A stretch of DNA of 64,000 bases from a virus, in the IMG/VR virus record IMGVR_UViG_3300028374_000002, positions 62,001 to 126,000 of that record. One strand, given 5' to 3'. The translations under genes and the position numbers were made by a program. The notes below the pieces were generated by a model, which searched no databases, had not been told where the DNA came from, and saw only the letters and a list, made by a program, of their open reading frames with translations. Each line of letters starts with the position of its first letter. The first letter of the stretch is position 1. Shown piece by piece: positions 32,846-40,475 of the stretch.

Positions 32846-33370
32846 ATGGTACAATTAAATCAAAAGAACTTTATAACTGGATTCCGTTTCGATATAGAAA
32901 TGTCATTCTACAAAATATTTGACTTTTTTGAGTTATCTGGACTCAATTGCTTGTATATGAATGATATTAATTCATCTTCTAAGCAAGTATATAAAATTTC
33001 TCAAATAGATTTTAAATCAGAAGTTGACGTATGTAAAATTTTAAGTGATGAATCAAACTTATTTAGAATAGATTTAATTGTTATAAATCTATTTAATTAC
33101 TCTATTGACCAAATTTTATACATAAAGGAATGTCTTACTAGTACAAATATTAAGTTTGTAATACTATCAAGGGATTACTCTTACTCCCATAATGATAATA
33201 TAAACGTGTATAATATATCTAGAAGGGTGTATATAAAGTCGAATAATATTGATTATAATACAGATACTACATACGTTGTGATAGATCTTATTAACAAAAA
33301 TAGTTATTCGTTTGATGAATATTTAAAAGCCTATAAAAGGGGTGTTAAAATTAAAAATATATTAGGATAA
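32846..33370 (+). CDS. Hypothetical protein, 174 aa
   Basis: Start placed at ATG 32846; a TTG nine bases upstream is less likely. Soluble alpha/beta protein with a Rossmann-like run (FRIDLIVINLFNYSIDQILYIKECL, then IKFVILSRDYS) but no nucleotide-binding motif. It follows the pyruvyl-transferase-like gene after 129 bases that contain three GGTATT repeats (about 32738-32757). No family recognised. Confidence 0.5.
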   Translation: MVQLNQKNFITGFRFDIEMSFYKIFDFFELSGLNCLYMNDINSSSKQVYKISQIDFKSEVDVCKILSDESNLFRIDLIVINLFNYSIDQILYIKECLTSTNIKFVILSRDYSYSHNDNINVYNISRRVYIKSNNIDYNTDTTYVVIDLINKNSYSFDEYLKAYKRGVKIKNILG

Positions 33371-33499
33371 CTATTTAAATTCTGTCGATTTGACTATGAA
33401 TAGCCTCTGTTGTGGTGTTAGGTTGTTGGGATTCCAATTCTTCTCTTTGCAAATTTTATTTATTGCTACTTCTTTCTTGTATATATTTATATTTTTCAT
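33371..33499 (-). CDS. Small protein, 42 aa, translationally coupled
   Basis: A 42-codon reading frame starting MKNINIYKKEVAINK and ending STEFK. Its ATG (33499) overlaps the TGA of the preceding gene in an ATGA arrangement, and it fills the space up to 33371 exactly, which supports a real gene. Basic and Asn-rich, contains LTPQQRLFIVKS. No function assigned. Confidence 0.55.
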   Translation of the reverse strand: MKNINIYKKEVAINKICKEKNWNPNNLTPQQRLFIVKSTEFK

Positions 33500-33891
33500 A
33501 ATTTTGTAAATATTATTATTACTATTAATAAGATTTGAACTGAGATTCCGATTACCATACTATTAATATTTTTTTTTTGAGTATATTTTGTAGTTGAGTA
33601 CTTTATATTTTTAACAGCACAATCAGAAGATAACGTTGTTAAATACCTGAACAATAGAATGTATGATATGATAAGTGGTATAGCATAAAAATCTATGTAT
33701 TTAAATGTAATATAAGCCATTAGAGTGAGAAATAATATAGCTTGTATTTTGAATATTTTTCGATAATCAATTGATATCTCTCTCCTTGTGTTTTCTTCGT
33801 AAACTTGAACCATACCTTCCCTTACTCCTTCAAAAAAGCAGTAAGCGAGCCAAAATATATTAGCTAAAAGTATGATTAACAAGTAGTTCAT
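33496..33891 (-). CDS. Integral membrane protein, 131 aa
   Basis: Three or four hydrophobic segments: residues about 2-20 (YLLIILLANIFWLAYCFF), 47-66 (IQAILFLTLMAYITFKYI), 69-86 (YAIPLIISYILLFRYL) and 112-130 (VIGISVQILLIVIIIFT). No charged residues in the helices. A basic loop (KYTQKKN) precedes the last helix. No lysis or transport motif recognised. A promoter-like decamer is 20 bases upstream. Confidence 0.65.
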   Translation of the reverse strand: MNYLLIILLANIFWLAYCFFEGVREGMVQVYEENTRREISIDYRKIFKIQAILFLTLMAYITFKYIDFYAIPLIISYILLFRYLTTLSSDCAVKNIKYSTTKYTQKKNINSMVIGISVQILLIVIIIFTKL

Positions 33892-33911
33892 ATTATTTTT
33901 TATTGTTAATC

Positions 33912-33921
33912 TATATATTAA
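33912..33921 (-). promoter_or_regulatory. Promoter-like decamer TTAATATATA
   Basis: Exact decamer on the minus strand, 20 bases before the membrane-protein start at 33891. Confidence 0.55.
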
Positions 33922-33942
33922 AATATTTTTGTACCTTTGTAA

Positions 33943-34410
33943 ATGTTTAAATCAAAAGGTATATTATATTTTAATCCAATAAATGTTACTAAAAAACATT
34001 TAAAACAATCTTCGTGGAAGAGTGTGGCTGTTATGAAGATAGATGATGACTTACCAGAGTATTATTCTTGGTTTCTGAAGAATAGGTTTAATTTACAACT
34101 CAACAAACCCCTTAGAGGTTCACATGTTACCGTTATTAATGATGTTATAGATAGTAGCATATATGAGCAGTCTAGGTCTATATTCCATAAGAAGGAAATA
34201 AGTATAGAGTATGATCCCACATTCATAAGATGCAATGATAAGGGTCATTGGTGGATAAAAGTTTATTCAAATGATATTGATAACATAAGAAGTGCAATGG
34301 GGTTAGGAAAACCTTATTTTGGATTACATCTGACTTTGGGTAGAGCAACACATTTACAATTAGAACACTCTAACTATATAAGAAAGGTAATTATGAGGCA
34401 TAATATCTAG
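33943..34410 (+). CDS. acb1: 2H phosphoesterase, Acb1-like anti-CBASS candidate
   Basis: 155 aa. Two HxT motifs, the signature of the 2H phosphoesterase fold, lie at 61-63 (GSHVTVI) and 129-131 (GLHLTLGR). The N-terminus MFKSKGILYFNP, the segment EYYSWFLKNRFNLQL before the first motif, and GHWWIKVYS before the second closely follow the layout of T4 57B/Acb1, which cleaves the cyclic nucleotide messengers of bacterial CBASS defence. Length matches (T4 protein about 150 aa). I infer that it degrades cyclic di- or trinucleotides. It stands before thyA on the same strand with a hairpin between them. Confidence 0.8.
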   Translation: MFKSKGILYFNPINVTKKHLKQSSWKSVAVMKIDDDLPEYYSWFLKNRFNLQLNKPLRGSHVTVINDVIDSSIYEQSRSIFHKKEISIEYDPTFIRCNDKGHWWIKVYSNDIDNIRSAMGLGKPYFGLHLTLGRATHLQLEHSNYIRKVIMRHNI

Positions 34411-34461
34411 TATTTTTATCCTAAATTAAAAAAAATTATATATTATTTATTTATATATCAT

Positions 34462-34501
34462 GATGTTGCATGTTTTTGTCGATTTAAAAATATACAACAT
34501 C
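34462..34501. repeat. Inverted repeat upstream of thyA
   Basis: Outer arms GATGTTG (34462-34468) and CAACATC (34495-34501) enclose inner T5/A5 runs, so a 40-base imperfect hairpin is possible. It lies in the 136-base gap between the Acb1-like gene and thyA. It may be an operator or a transcript-end structure; no T-tail follows. Confidence 0.45.
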
Positions 34502-34546
34502 AACTTTTCTGCTAAATCATATATAATATCCAAATAAGATGTTAAT

Positions 34547-35383
34547 ATGATAAAAGCAGATAAATATTATTTAGACAATTTAAATAAAATAATTAACGAA
34601 GGGACTTGGGATGAAAATCCTAGACCTAGATATAAAGATAGTACACCTGCCTATTGTAAATTTATTACAGGAGTATTCGAAGAATATGACCTATCTAAGA
34701 ATGAATTTCCGATAACAACATTAAGAAATACTGCAACAAAAACTGGTATTAAAGAAATATTATGGATATACCAAAAACAGACTAGTTCATTAGAAGTAGC
34801 TAGAGAATTGGGTATAAAATGGTGGGACGAATGGGATGTTGGTGATGGCACTATAGGCCAGAGATATGGTGCTACTATTAAAAAGTATAATTTAATGGAT
34901 AATCTACTCTATAACCTAAAAAATAATCCATTTTCAAGAAGGCACATAATAGATATGTTCCAATATCAAGACTTGAACGAAACAGAGGGATTATTTCCTT
35001 GTGCCTATTCAACCTCTTGGTCAGTAAGAAATTATCAAGGATCTTATTACTTAGATATGACACTAAACCAACGTTCTAATGATTACATAATGGCTGGGTA
35101 TATAAATAAGATACAATATGTAGCCTTTCAAATGATGGTTGCTAAACATTGTGGATATAGAGTGGGCAAATTCTGTCATTTGGTTCAAAATTTACATGTA
35201 TATGATAGACATATGGATGCTTTAAAAGAAATACTAGATAGAACTCCCCTAGATAACCATCCAATCCTAGAACTTAATACAGAAGAAAACACAGATTTTT
35301 ATAGCTTTTCATTACAACACTTCAAAGTATTAAACTCAACAGGTACTAAGAAAATAAAGAGTAATCTAGAAATTGCAATCTAA
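34547..35383 (+). CDS. thyA: Thymidylate synthase, phi3T/B. subtilis ThyA type
   Basis: 278 aa. Makes dTMP from dUMP with methylenetetrahydrofolate. The catalytic Cys is C152 in FPCAYSTSW, the form found in the B. subtilis/phi3T lineage (PCxYxTxW) rather than the usual PPCH. Other conserved parts are present: RRH (131-133), NQRSNDY with the dUMP-binding Arg/Ser/Asp (174-180), and LHVYDRH (216-222) for the uracil and phosphate. IKEILWIY near 68 is the standard helix. Together with nrdA it boosts dTTP supply for an AT-rich genome. Full length, ATG start, no Shine-Dalgarno. Confidence 0.95.
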   Translation: MIKADKYYLDNLNKIINEGTWDENPRPRYKDSTPAYCKFITGVFEEYDLSKNEFPITTLRNTATKTGIKEILWIYQKQTSSLEVARELGIKWWDEWDVGDGTIGQRYGATIKKYNLMDNLLYNLKNNPFSRRHIIDMFQYQDLNETEGLFPCAYSTSWSVRNYQGSYYLDMTLNQRSNDYIMAGYINKIQYVAFQMMVAKHCGYRVGKFCHLVQNLHVYDRHMDALKEILDRTPLDNHPILELNTEENTDFYSFSLQHFKVLNSTGTKKIKSNLEIAI

Positions 35384-35399
35384 AAATAATAACAACAAC

Positions 35400-35888
35400 A
35401 TGGATAATAACATAGAAGAAAGGGATTATAAAACAACTCTAGTTGAAAGTATTAGAAAAATTGACACAGAAGATTTAGATGACGATGTTAATCAAGATAC
35501 AAAAGTAGAGATAGTAAATAAACAAAAAGTATATTTTTGGATACGCCTCTACATGAAAGAAGAAAATAATGATATAAAGATTGGTAATAAAATCAATATA
35601 AAGTGGTTAAGAAGTGGCGAAAGCCTAGATACTATATTTACTGCCTATGGTAAAAAAGGATTGGAGAAAGATGAAGATGGTATAACAGAAAGTAAAGAAG
35701 ATGATAATAGAATACTATGTCTAATGGTCGATAGTGAAAAGATTAATTATAGCAAAGATATCCCATTCATAAGAACCTTGTTTAGAACTGGCTATCACTA
35801 TGAAGACCAACTTATAAAAAGAGATGAACTCATCTTCTACAAAGATGAGGAAGATATACTAATTGATTATTATGACATAGATTTCTAG
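35400..35888 (+). CDS. Hypothetical protein, 162 aa
   Basis: Start placed at ATG 35400; an upstream TTG within the end of thyA would add nine Asn-rich residues. The protein is acidic (TEDLDDDVNQD), with a beta-rich core (VYFWIRLYMKEEN, DDNRILCLMVDSE) and a charged C-terminus ending DYYDIDF. No family recognised. 16 bases after thyA, so it is probably co-transcribed with it. Confidence 0.55.
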   Translation: MDNNIEERDYKTTLVESIRKIDTEDLDDDVNQDTKVEIVNKQKVYFWIRLYMKEENNDIKIGNKINIKWLRSGESLDTIFTAYGKKGLEKDEDGITESKEDDNRILCLMVDSEKINYSKDIPFIRTLFRTGYHYEDQLIKRDELIFYKDEEDILIDYYDIDF

Positions 35889-35913
35889 AAAAGGTGAAAA
35901 AAGAGTTTTTTAT

Positions 35914-35923
35914 TTAATATATA
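35914..35923 (+). promoter_or_regulatory. Promoter-like decamer TTAATATATA
   Basis: Exact decamer 27 bases before ATG 35951. Confidence 0.6.
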
Positions 35924-35950
35924 CATTATAAAAACAAAATAAAATATTGT

Positions 35951-36313
35951 ATGAAAAATTTAAAAACATTTGAAAGCTTCTCTACTAATGAAGGTATGAA
36001 AGATAGTTTTAACAAAGGTAAAAAAGCTGTTAAAAAATTCTTTAAAGGTCATGAAAGTAAGGAAGATTTTAATAAAGCAGAAAAAGCTTTTATGAAAGAA
36101 CTATCTGATGCTGAAGCCAAAGTCAAAAAAGATGAGGATTCTTTTTCCTTTGATAAGAAAGGCTTACAAGAGCAAGCTAAAGAGAATGATTATCTAGGAA
36201 AATTAGATATGAGAAAGGGTGGTCGTAATAAGAAAATCACTTATGTTGTATATGACAAGGGAACAACAGATTTTAAAAGATTAGCAAGTGATGCTAGTGG
36301 TGTAAGAAGGTAA
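35951..36313 (+). CDS. Putative internal head protein with MKNLKTFESF leader
   Basis: 120 aa. Starts MKNLKTFESFSTNEG, almost the same as the start of the protein at 45906 (MKHLKTFESFDLG) although the remainders are unrelated. The rest is small, soluble, Lys-rich and helical (KGKKAVKKFFKGHESKED, KAEKAFMKELSDAEAKVK) with a beta hairpin near the end (KKITYVVYDKGT). Size, basic charge and N-terminal peptide all recall T4 internal proteins, which are targeted to the prohead by a removable peptide and injected with the DNA. This is inference. It has its own promoter-like decamer and terminator. Confidence 0.65.
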   Translation: MKNLKTFESFSTNEGMKDSFNKGKKAVKKFFKGHESKEDFNKAEKAFMKELSDAEAKVKKDEDSFSFDKKGLQEQAKENDYLGKLDMRKGGRNKKITYVVYDKGTTDFKRLASDASGVRR

Positions 36314-36346
36314 AACGGACACATAGTATCTATTAAATTAAATAAG

Positions 36347-36378
36347 AAATCACTCTATGTAAATGGAGTGATTTTTTA
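36347..36378 (+). terminator. Rho-independent terminator
   Basis: Stem AAATCACTC (36347-36355) with GAGTGATTT (36366-36374), 10-base loop, followed by T residues, 34 bases after the stop at 36313. Confidence 0.8.
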
Positions 36379-36443
36379 TTTTTAAAATAATTTATAACTT
36401 TTTGGTTTACTTCTACTATAATAGATATATAAAAAATTTATTT

Positions 36444-37970
36444 ATGCTAGTAGAAACACAATATCTGAAACACAAAAAGAAATTAGTTGTTAGTTATGTT
36501 GATAAATCAGGTGACATAAAACTAAAATATTATAATTGGGACAATCCAATGAAGTATGAGACTTGTCAAGATGATGACCCGTACCAACACCCAAAGTACA
36601 AATCGTGGGATGATAAGAGAGTTAAACAAGTAGAGGTATCATATCCCGATAGATACACTGTATATGAATTTTTAGATGCTCTCCCAGAAGAAGAAAAGGA
36701 TGAAATATTTGCATTCAATACTCCTAAAATATTCTTTATTGACATTGAGACAGAAATTGTAGATGGATTTCCAGAAGCAGCAGATGTATATGATAATGAC
36801 GAAAATCTAGTAAAAGAAGGAGCAGCAACAAAAGTCTTATCAATATCAATTGTATACGATGATAAAATTATCCTATTAGGTCTTAAAGATATGCCTAAAG
36901 CCATGCAAGATCGTATAAGAAACAACACTAACAAGTATTTTGAAAAATTTGGTGTTGAATACAAATTAAGATATGTTAAATACGATGACGAGTTTGATAT
37001 GATGTATAACTTCTTTCATAAAATGATTCCAAAAATGCCAGTCTTAACTGGTTGGAACTTTTTAAAGTATGACTGGTTATACCTAGTAAATAGATCTAGA
37101 AAACTTTCTAAAACAATTAACGGAAAAGAATATGTCATAGATCCTAAAGTATCGTCACTTACTAATAAAATAACTAAACAATGGGGTGCTGAATTTGAAC
37201 TACCTGCACATAGAATGGTATTTGACTATATGCAACTATATGAAATAGCAGACACATCTATCAAAGTTAAAGAAAGTTCTTCTCTAGATTTTGTAGCTAG
37301 TAAGCTAGTTGATGTAGAGAAAATAAAATACAATGGTTCTTTACAAAAGCTATATGAAGATGACTTCGAAACTTTTATGTATTATAATGCAGTTGATTCA
37401 GTCTTAGTACAAAAAATACACGAATCTAGAAATTATATATCAATAATATTTGCTATATCATCATTATCAAGAATAAGAATTGTGGATGTTATATCTCATA
37501 TGAACAACTCGTTAGCATCATTAGCAATAACAGAAGGTGTCCTTAGAAACAGATTCAGGGAACAAGATAATACTGTTTTGTTTAAAGAAGATAGAGGACC
37601 TGTACAGTCCACAATAAAAGGTGGATGGGTTAGAGATCCTGTTGTGGGGCTTAATCAGTGGGTTGTTTGTTATGATTTTGCTTCTCTATATCCAACAACA
37701 CAAAGGCAATTTTTCATATCACCAGAAAACTTCGTTGGTATCCAAAAACCAAATGATAAAACAAGATGTACCAACGAAAAACCAATAGATAGTGTAAATC
37801 ATGTCGTGTGTGCCAATGGAACAGTGTTTAACAAGCGTTTATCACCAACACTTAGAATGTTAGAAGATGTATATGCAGATAGAAAGAAGAATAAAAAAAT
37901 TATGATGCAGAAAAAAGAAGAACTTAAACGCCTTACTAATAAGATATCTAGGCTAGAATCTGAAATATAG
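36444..37970 (+). CDS. Family B DNA polymerase, N-terminal part only (gp43A-like)
   Basis: 508 aa from ATG 36444; an earlier TTG would read through the leader. Exonuclease motifs are intact: Exo I FFIDIETEI (near 100), Exo II GWNFLKYDWLYL and Exo III YNAVDSVLV. Polymerase motif A, VVCYDFASLYPTTQRQF, is at about 405-420. Then the protein stops after the fingers helix (DRKKNKKIMMQKKEELKRL). Motif B (KxxxNSxYG) and motif C (DTD) are missing here and nowhere else in the window. T4 gp43 is about 900 aa. The break falls in the fingers, the region where some T4-like phages split the gene into 43A and 43B; the other part is presumably outside the window. A GIY-YIG endonuclease gene follows at once. 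Confidence 0.9.
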   Translation: MLVETQYLKHKKKLVVSYVDKSGDIKLKYYNWDNPMKYETCQDDDPYQHPKYKSWDDKRVKQVEVSYPDRYTVYEFLDALPEEEKDEIFAFNTPKIFFIDIETEIVDGFPEAADVYDNDENLVKEGAATKVLSISIVYDDKIILLGLKDMPKAMQDRIRNNTNKYFEKFGVEYKLRYVKYDDEFDMMYNFFHKMIPKMPVLTGWNFLKYDWLYLVNRSRKLSKTINGKEYVIDPKVSSLTNKITKQWGAEFELPAHRMVFDYMQLYEIADTSIKVKESSSLDFVASKLVDVEKIKYNGSLQKLYEDDFETFMYYNAVDSVLVQKIHESRNYISIIFAISSLSRIRIVDVISHMNNSLASLAITEGVLRNRFREQDNTVLFKEDRGPVQSTIKGGWVRDPVVGLNQWVVCYDFASLYPTTQRQFFISPENFVGIQKPNDKTRCTNEKPIDSVNHVVCANGTVFNKRLSPTLRMLEDVYADRKKNKKIMMQKKEELKRLTNKISRLESEI

Positions 37971-38008
37971 GTAGGCGAAGTCATATAATATATAAGTAAA
38001 TAATTCAG

Positions 38009-39793
38009 ATGATGAAAGATAATTACTATGTTTATGCACTATTAGATTCGTCTAAACCTGGTGACTATGCTTATAAAAATATAACTTTCAATTATGAACC
38101 CTTTTACATAGGTAAGGGGATTGGTAATAGAATAAAAGAAACACTACATGATAAATCCCCCTTTAAAAGAAACAAGATATCAAAGCTCAAAGAAGAAGGT
38201 ATTGAGATTATAAGTTTTAAAATAAAAATAGAATTATCTAACGAAGATGCTATTCTGTATGAAAAGGAATATATTAAGGTTATTGGAAGAAGAGACAAAT
38301 CAGCTGGTACATTAATAAATTTAACTGATGGTGGTGATGGTAGGCTTAGTAGTAAACCTTCTCAAATAACAAAAAATAAAATATCAAAAACCTATTTAGC
38401 TAAGAATCTAAAGTGGAATCATAAAAAAGAAATTTTAAACAAAATGTCAGACATGCAAAAGGGAAAGGGAAATGGTTTTTATGGCAAGAAACATAGTGAA
38501 GAAACCAAAGACAACCATTCTAATTTAATAAGTGGAAATAACCACCCTATGTATGGAAAGACACATAGTGATGATGTAAAAGCTAAACTTAAAAAACACA
38601 GAGCAAATAAGGTTTCAAATGAGAGTATAAGAAAGGCTTGTCAAGTATTTAATAAAGAAGTTGAAATGTTTGACCTAGATATGAATTATATAAATCTATT
38701 TGATTCAGTCAAATCTGCATCACTAGAAACTAACATAAATGAGTCTATAATATCTAAGTGTTGCAGAGGCGATATCAAAGACCCCACTAGGTATTATTTT
38801 AAATATAAGAATGATTCTGACAATATTAAACAAAACAAGTTTCTGATAAATAAAAATGAGTATTTCTACTATAAAAAAGAAAAGTATAAGCTTGTAAAAA
38901 GAAACAAAAAAACATGTATCTGCCTTGATAGTGATAACCAAGAGATAGTTATACATATAAAAGATTTTAAATATATATTCGAAAAGGCAGAAAACAACTC
39001 AAATATAACTGAACTATTTATGTTTATTAGAAGCATGGACAATACTGCAATATTATTAAATGATGTCATAACATCTAAAAAATTAAAGATAAAATATTGT
39101 GATATCATAAAATATAGCGAAATATTTAGCTCAGATAAAATGACCAAGGAAGACTTTGATGTTATAATATTCAGCGATGAGTGGAAAGATAAAAAAGAAA
39201 TAATAAAATATAGATTAATTAACTTGTATGGGAAGTCTAAAAAAATTGGTGCAAGGAAATGTGATATACGAGAAATAAAGGACAATAGTCTAATTAGAAC
39301 ATTTTTAAACGATAACCATCTACAAGGATTTGTTGGATCTAAAGTAAAGATAGGATTATTCTATGAGGATGAATTAGTATCGCTTATAACATTTGGTTCT
39401 CTTAGAAAGAATTTAGGACAGAAGAGCAAAAAAGACTATTATGAACTTCTTAGGTTCTGTAACAAAAGAGGATTTTCTATAATGGGTGGTGCATCAAAAT
39501 TATTTAAGTATTTTTTAAAAAAATACAATCCCAAGTATATTCTAAGCTATGCTGACTATCGTTGGAGCGAGGGTAATTTATACAAAAAGTTAAATTTCAA
39601 GTATTTAAACAAAACAATATCAAATTACTTCTATATAATAGATTATAATAGAAAGAATAGGTTCAACTTTAGAAAAGACATATTAGTTTCGAATGGGTAT
39701 GATATAAATAAAACTGAAGTTGATATAATGCACGAACAACACCATTATAGAATATGGGATATAGGATCACTAAAATTTACTTATGAAAGATAA
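38009..39793 (+). CDS. Homing endonuclease: GIY-YIG plus NUMOD plus Hef-like C-terminal domain
   Basis: 594 aa. N-terminal GIY-YIG nuclease: YYVYALLDSSKPGDY, then EPFYIGKGIGNRI. Next come two NUMOD3 helices (GNGFYGKKHSEETK, NHPMYGKTHSDDVK) and a NUMOD1-like DNA-binding segment (MFDLDMNYINLFDSVKSAS). A separate C-terminal domain of about 200 residues (KIGARKCDIREI, NDNHLQGFVGS, FCNKRGFSIMGGASKL, YADYRWSEGNLY) matches the C-terminal part of phage Hef-type endonucleases. The fusion is unusually long. It sits where the second half of the polymerase would be expected, implying that it invaded or split the polymerase gene. Its end overlaps the next gene by 11 bases. Confidence 0.87.
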   Translation: MMKDNYYVYALLDSSKPGDYAYKNITFNYEPFYIGKGIGNRIKETLHDKSPFKRNKISKLKEEGIEIISFKIKIELSNEDAILYEKEYIKVIGRRDKSAGTLINLTDGGDGRLSSKPSQITKNKISKTYLAKNLKWNHKKEILNKMSDMQKGKGNGFYGKKHSEETKDNHSNLISGNNHPMYGKTHSDDVKAKLKKHRANKVSNESIRKACQVFNKEVEMFDLDMNYINLFDSVKSASLETNINESIISKCCRGDIKDPTRYYFKYKNDSDNIKQNKFLINKNEYFYYKKEKYKLVKRNKKTCICLDSDNQEIVIHIKDFKYIFEKAENNSNITELFMFIRSMDNTAILLNDVITSKKLKIKYCDIIKYSEIFSSDKMTKEDFDVIIFSDEWKDKKEIIKYRLINLYGKSKKIGARKCDIREIKDNSLIRTFLNDNHLQGFVGSKVKIGLFYEDELVSLITFGSLRKNLGQKSKKDYYELLRFCNKRGFSIMGGASKLFKYFLKKYNPKYILSYADYRWSEGNLYKKLNFKYLNKTISNYFYIIDYNRKNRFNFRKDILVSNGYDINKTEVDIMHEQHHYRIWDIGSLKFTYER

Positions 39794-40475
39794 TATAATA
39801 AAACATGAAGCTTTTTACAATATTGTTCAGAAAGATTTTGGACAATACTTCTCAATGATGGCATCTGCTGGTAATTTTTCAAATATTTGTAAACAAATAA
39901 GCTTAATTAGTAAATCTTCATTAGAGTATGGATATAGTGATTTAGAAATAGAAGAAGCTCTAAAACTAGGTACTATGAAGTTTGCAGGGGATTTATTTGA
40001 AATATTTGCAGAGGTGTTCTTCATAATTTACGGCAAAGACAATAGAATAGGTGTATATGACTACTTACCAGTACCAGCAGAAGATGATAATGGGGTAGAC
40101 GGATATGGTAAGAATATTGAAGGTGGTCCATGTACTGTACAAGTAAAGTTTAGAAATAATCCAACGTATGAACTCAAAGAGAGAGATGTAAAACAATTTG
40201 GTCTTAAAAGCATAACAGATTTCAATGTTGACTATGCTAGGAAAGACTCTATGGTTATATTTACAAACTGTGCAGGTCTCCACTGGTATACAAACTCACA
40301 AGTATTCAATGGTCTTTACCGAATAATAAATCAAGAATCTATATGTAAGCTAATTGATAACAACCAAGCATTTTGGGATTCATATGAAGAGGTTGTTTAT
40401 GAAAGCATAAAAAGTATGGAAACTGATAGACTAACTGAGATGTATTCCAAAAAGAATTATAGCTATAAAATATGA
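39783..40475 (+). CDS. PD-(D/E)XK-type restriction-like nuclease
   Basis: 230 aa. The catalytic pattern of the PD-(D/E)XK fold is visible: helix Glu in GDLFEIFAEVFF (E73/E77), then Asp in DDNGVDGYG (D106), then the QVK triad strand VQVKF (Q120, K122) 14 residues later. The QxK form is typical of Mrr and related restriction enzymes. It overlaps the homing endonuclease before it by 11 bases and the helicase after it by 4 (ATGA). With the helicase and methyltransferase it forms a three-gene restriction-modification-like cassette. Whether it cuts host, rival or modified DNA cannot be told from sequence. Confidence 0.75.
   Translation: MKDNIIKHEAFYNIVQKDFGQYFSMMASAGNFSNICKQISLISKSSLEYGYSDLEIEEALKLGTMKFAGDLFEIFAEVFFIIYGKDNRIGVYDYLPVPAEDDNGVDGYGKNIEGGPCTVQVKFRNNPTYELKERDVKQFGLKSITDFNVDYARKDSMVIFTNCAGLHWYTNSQVFNGLYRIINQESICKLIDNNQAFWDSYEEVVYESIKSMETDRLTEMYSKKNYSYKI

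Noticed and set aside
36402-36443. Longer start (TTG) for the DNA polymerase
   Set aside because: The extra 14 residues are read from the A/T-rich leader; ATG 36444 is a better start. The same reasoning moved the starts of the genes at 7108, 15430, 31964, 32846 and 35400.
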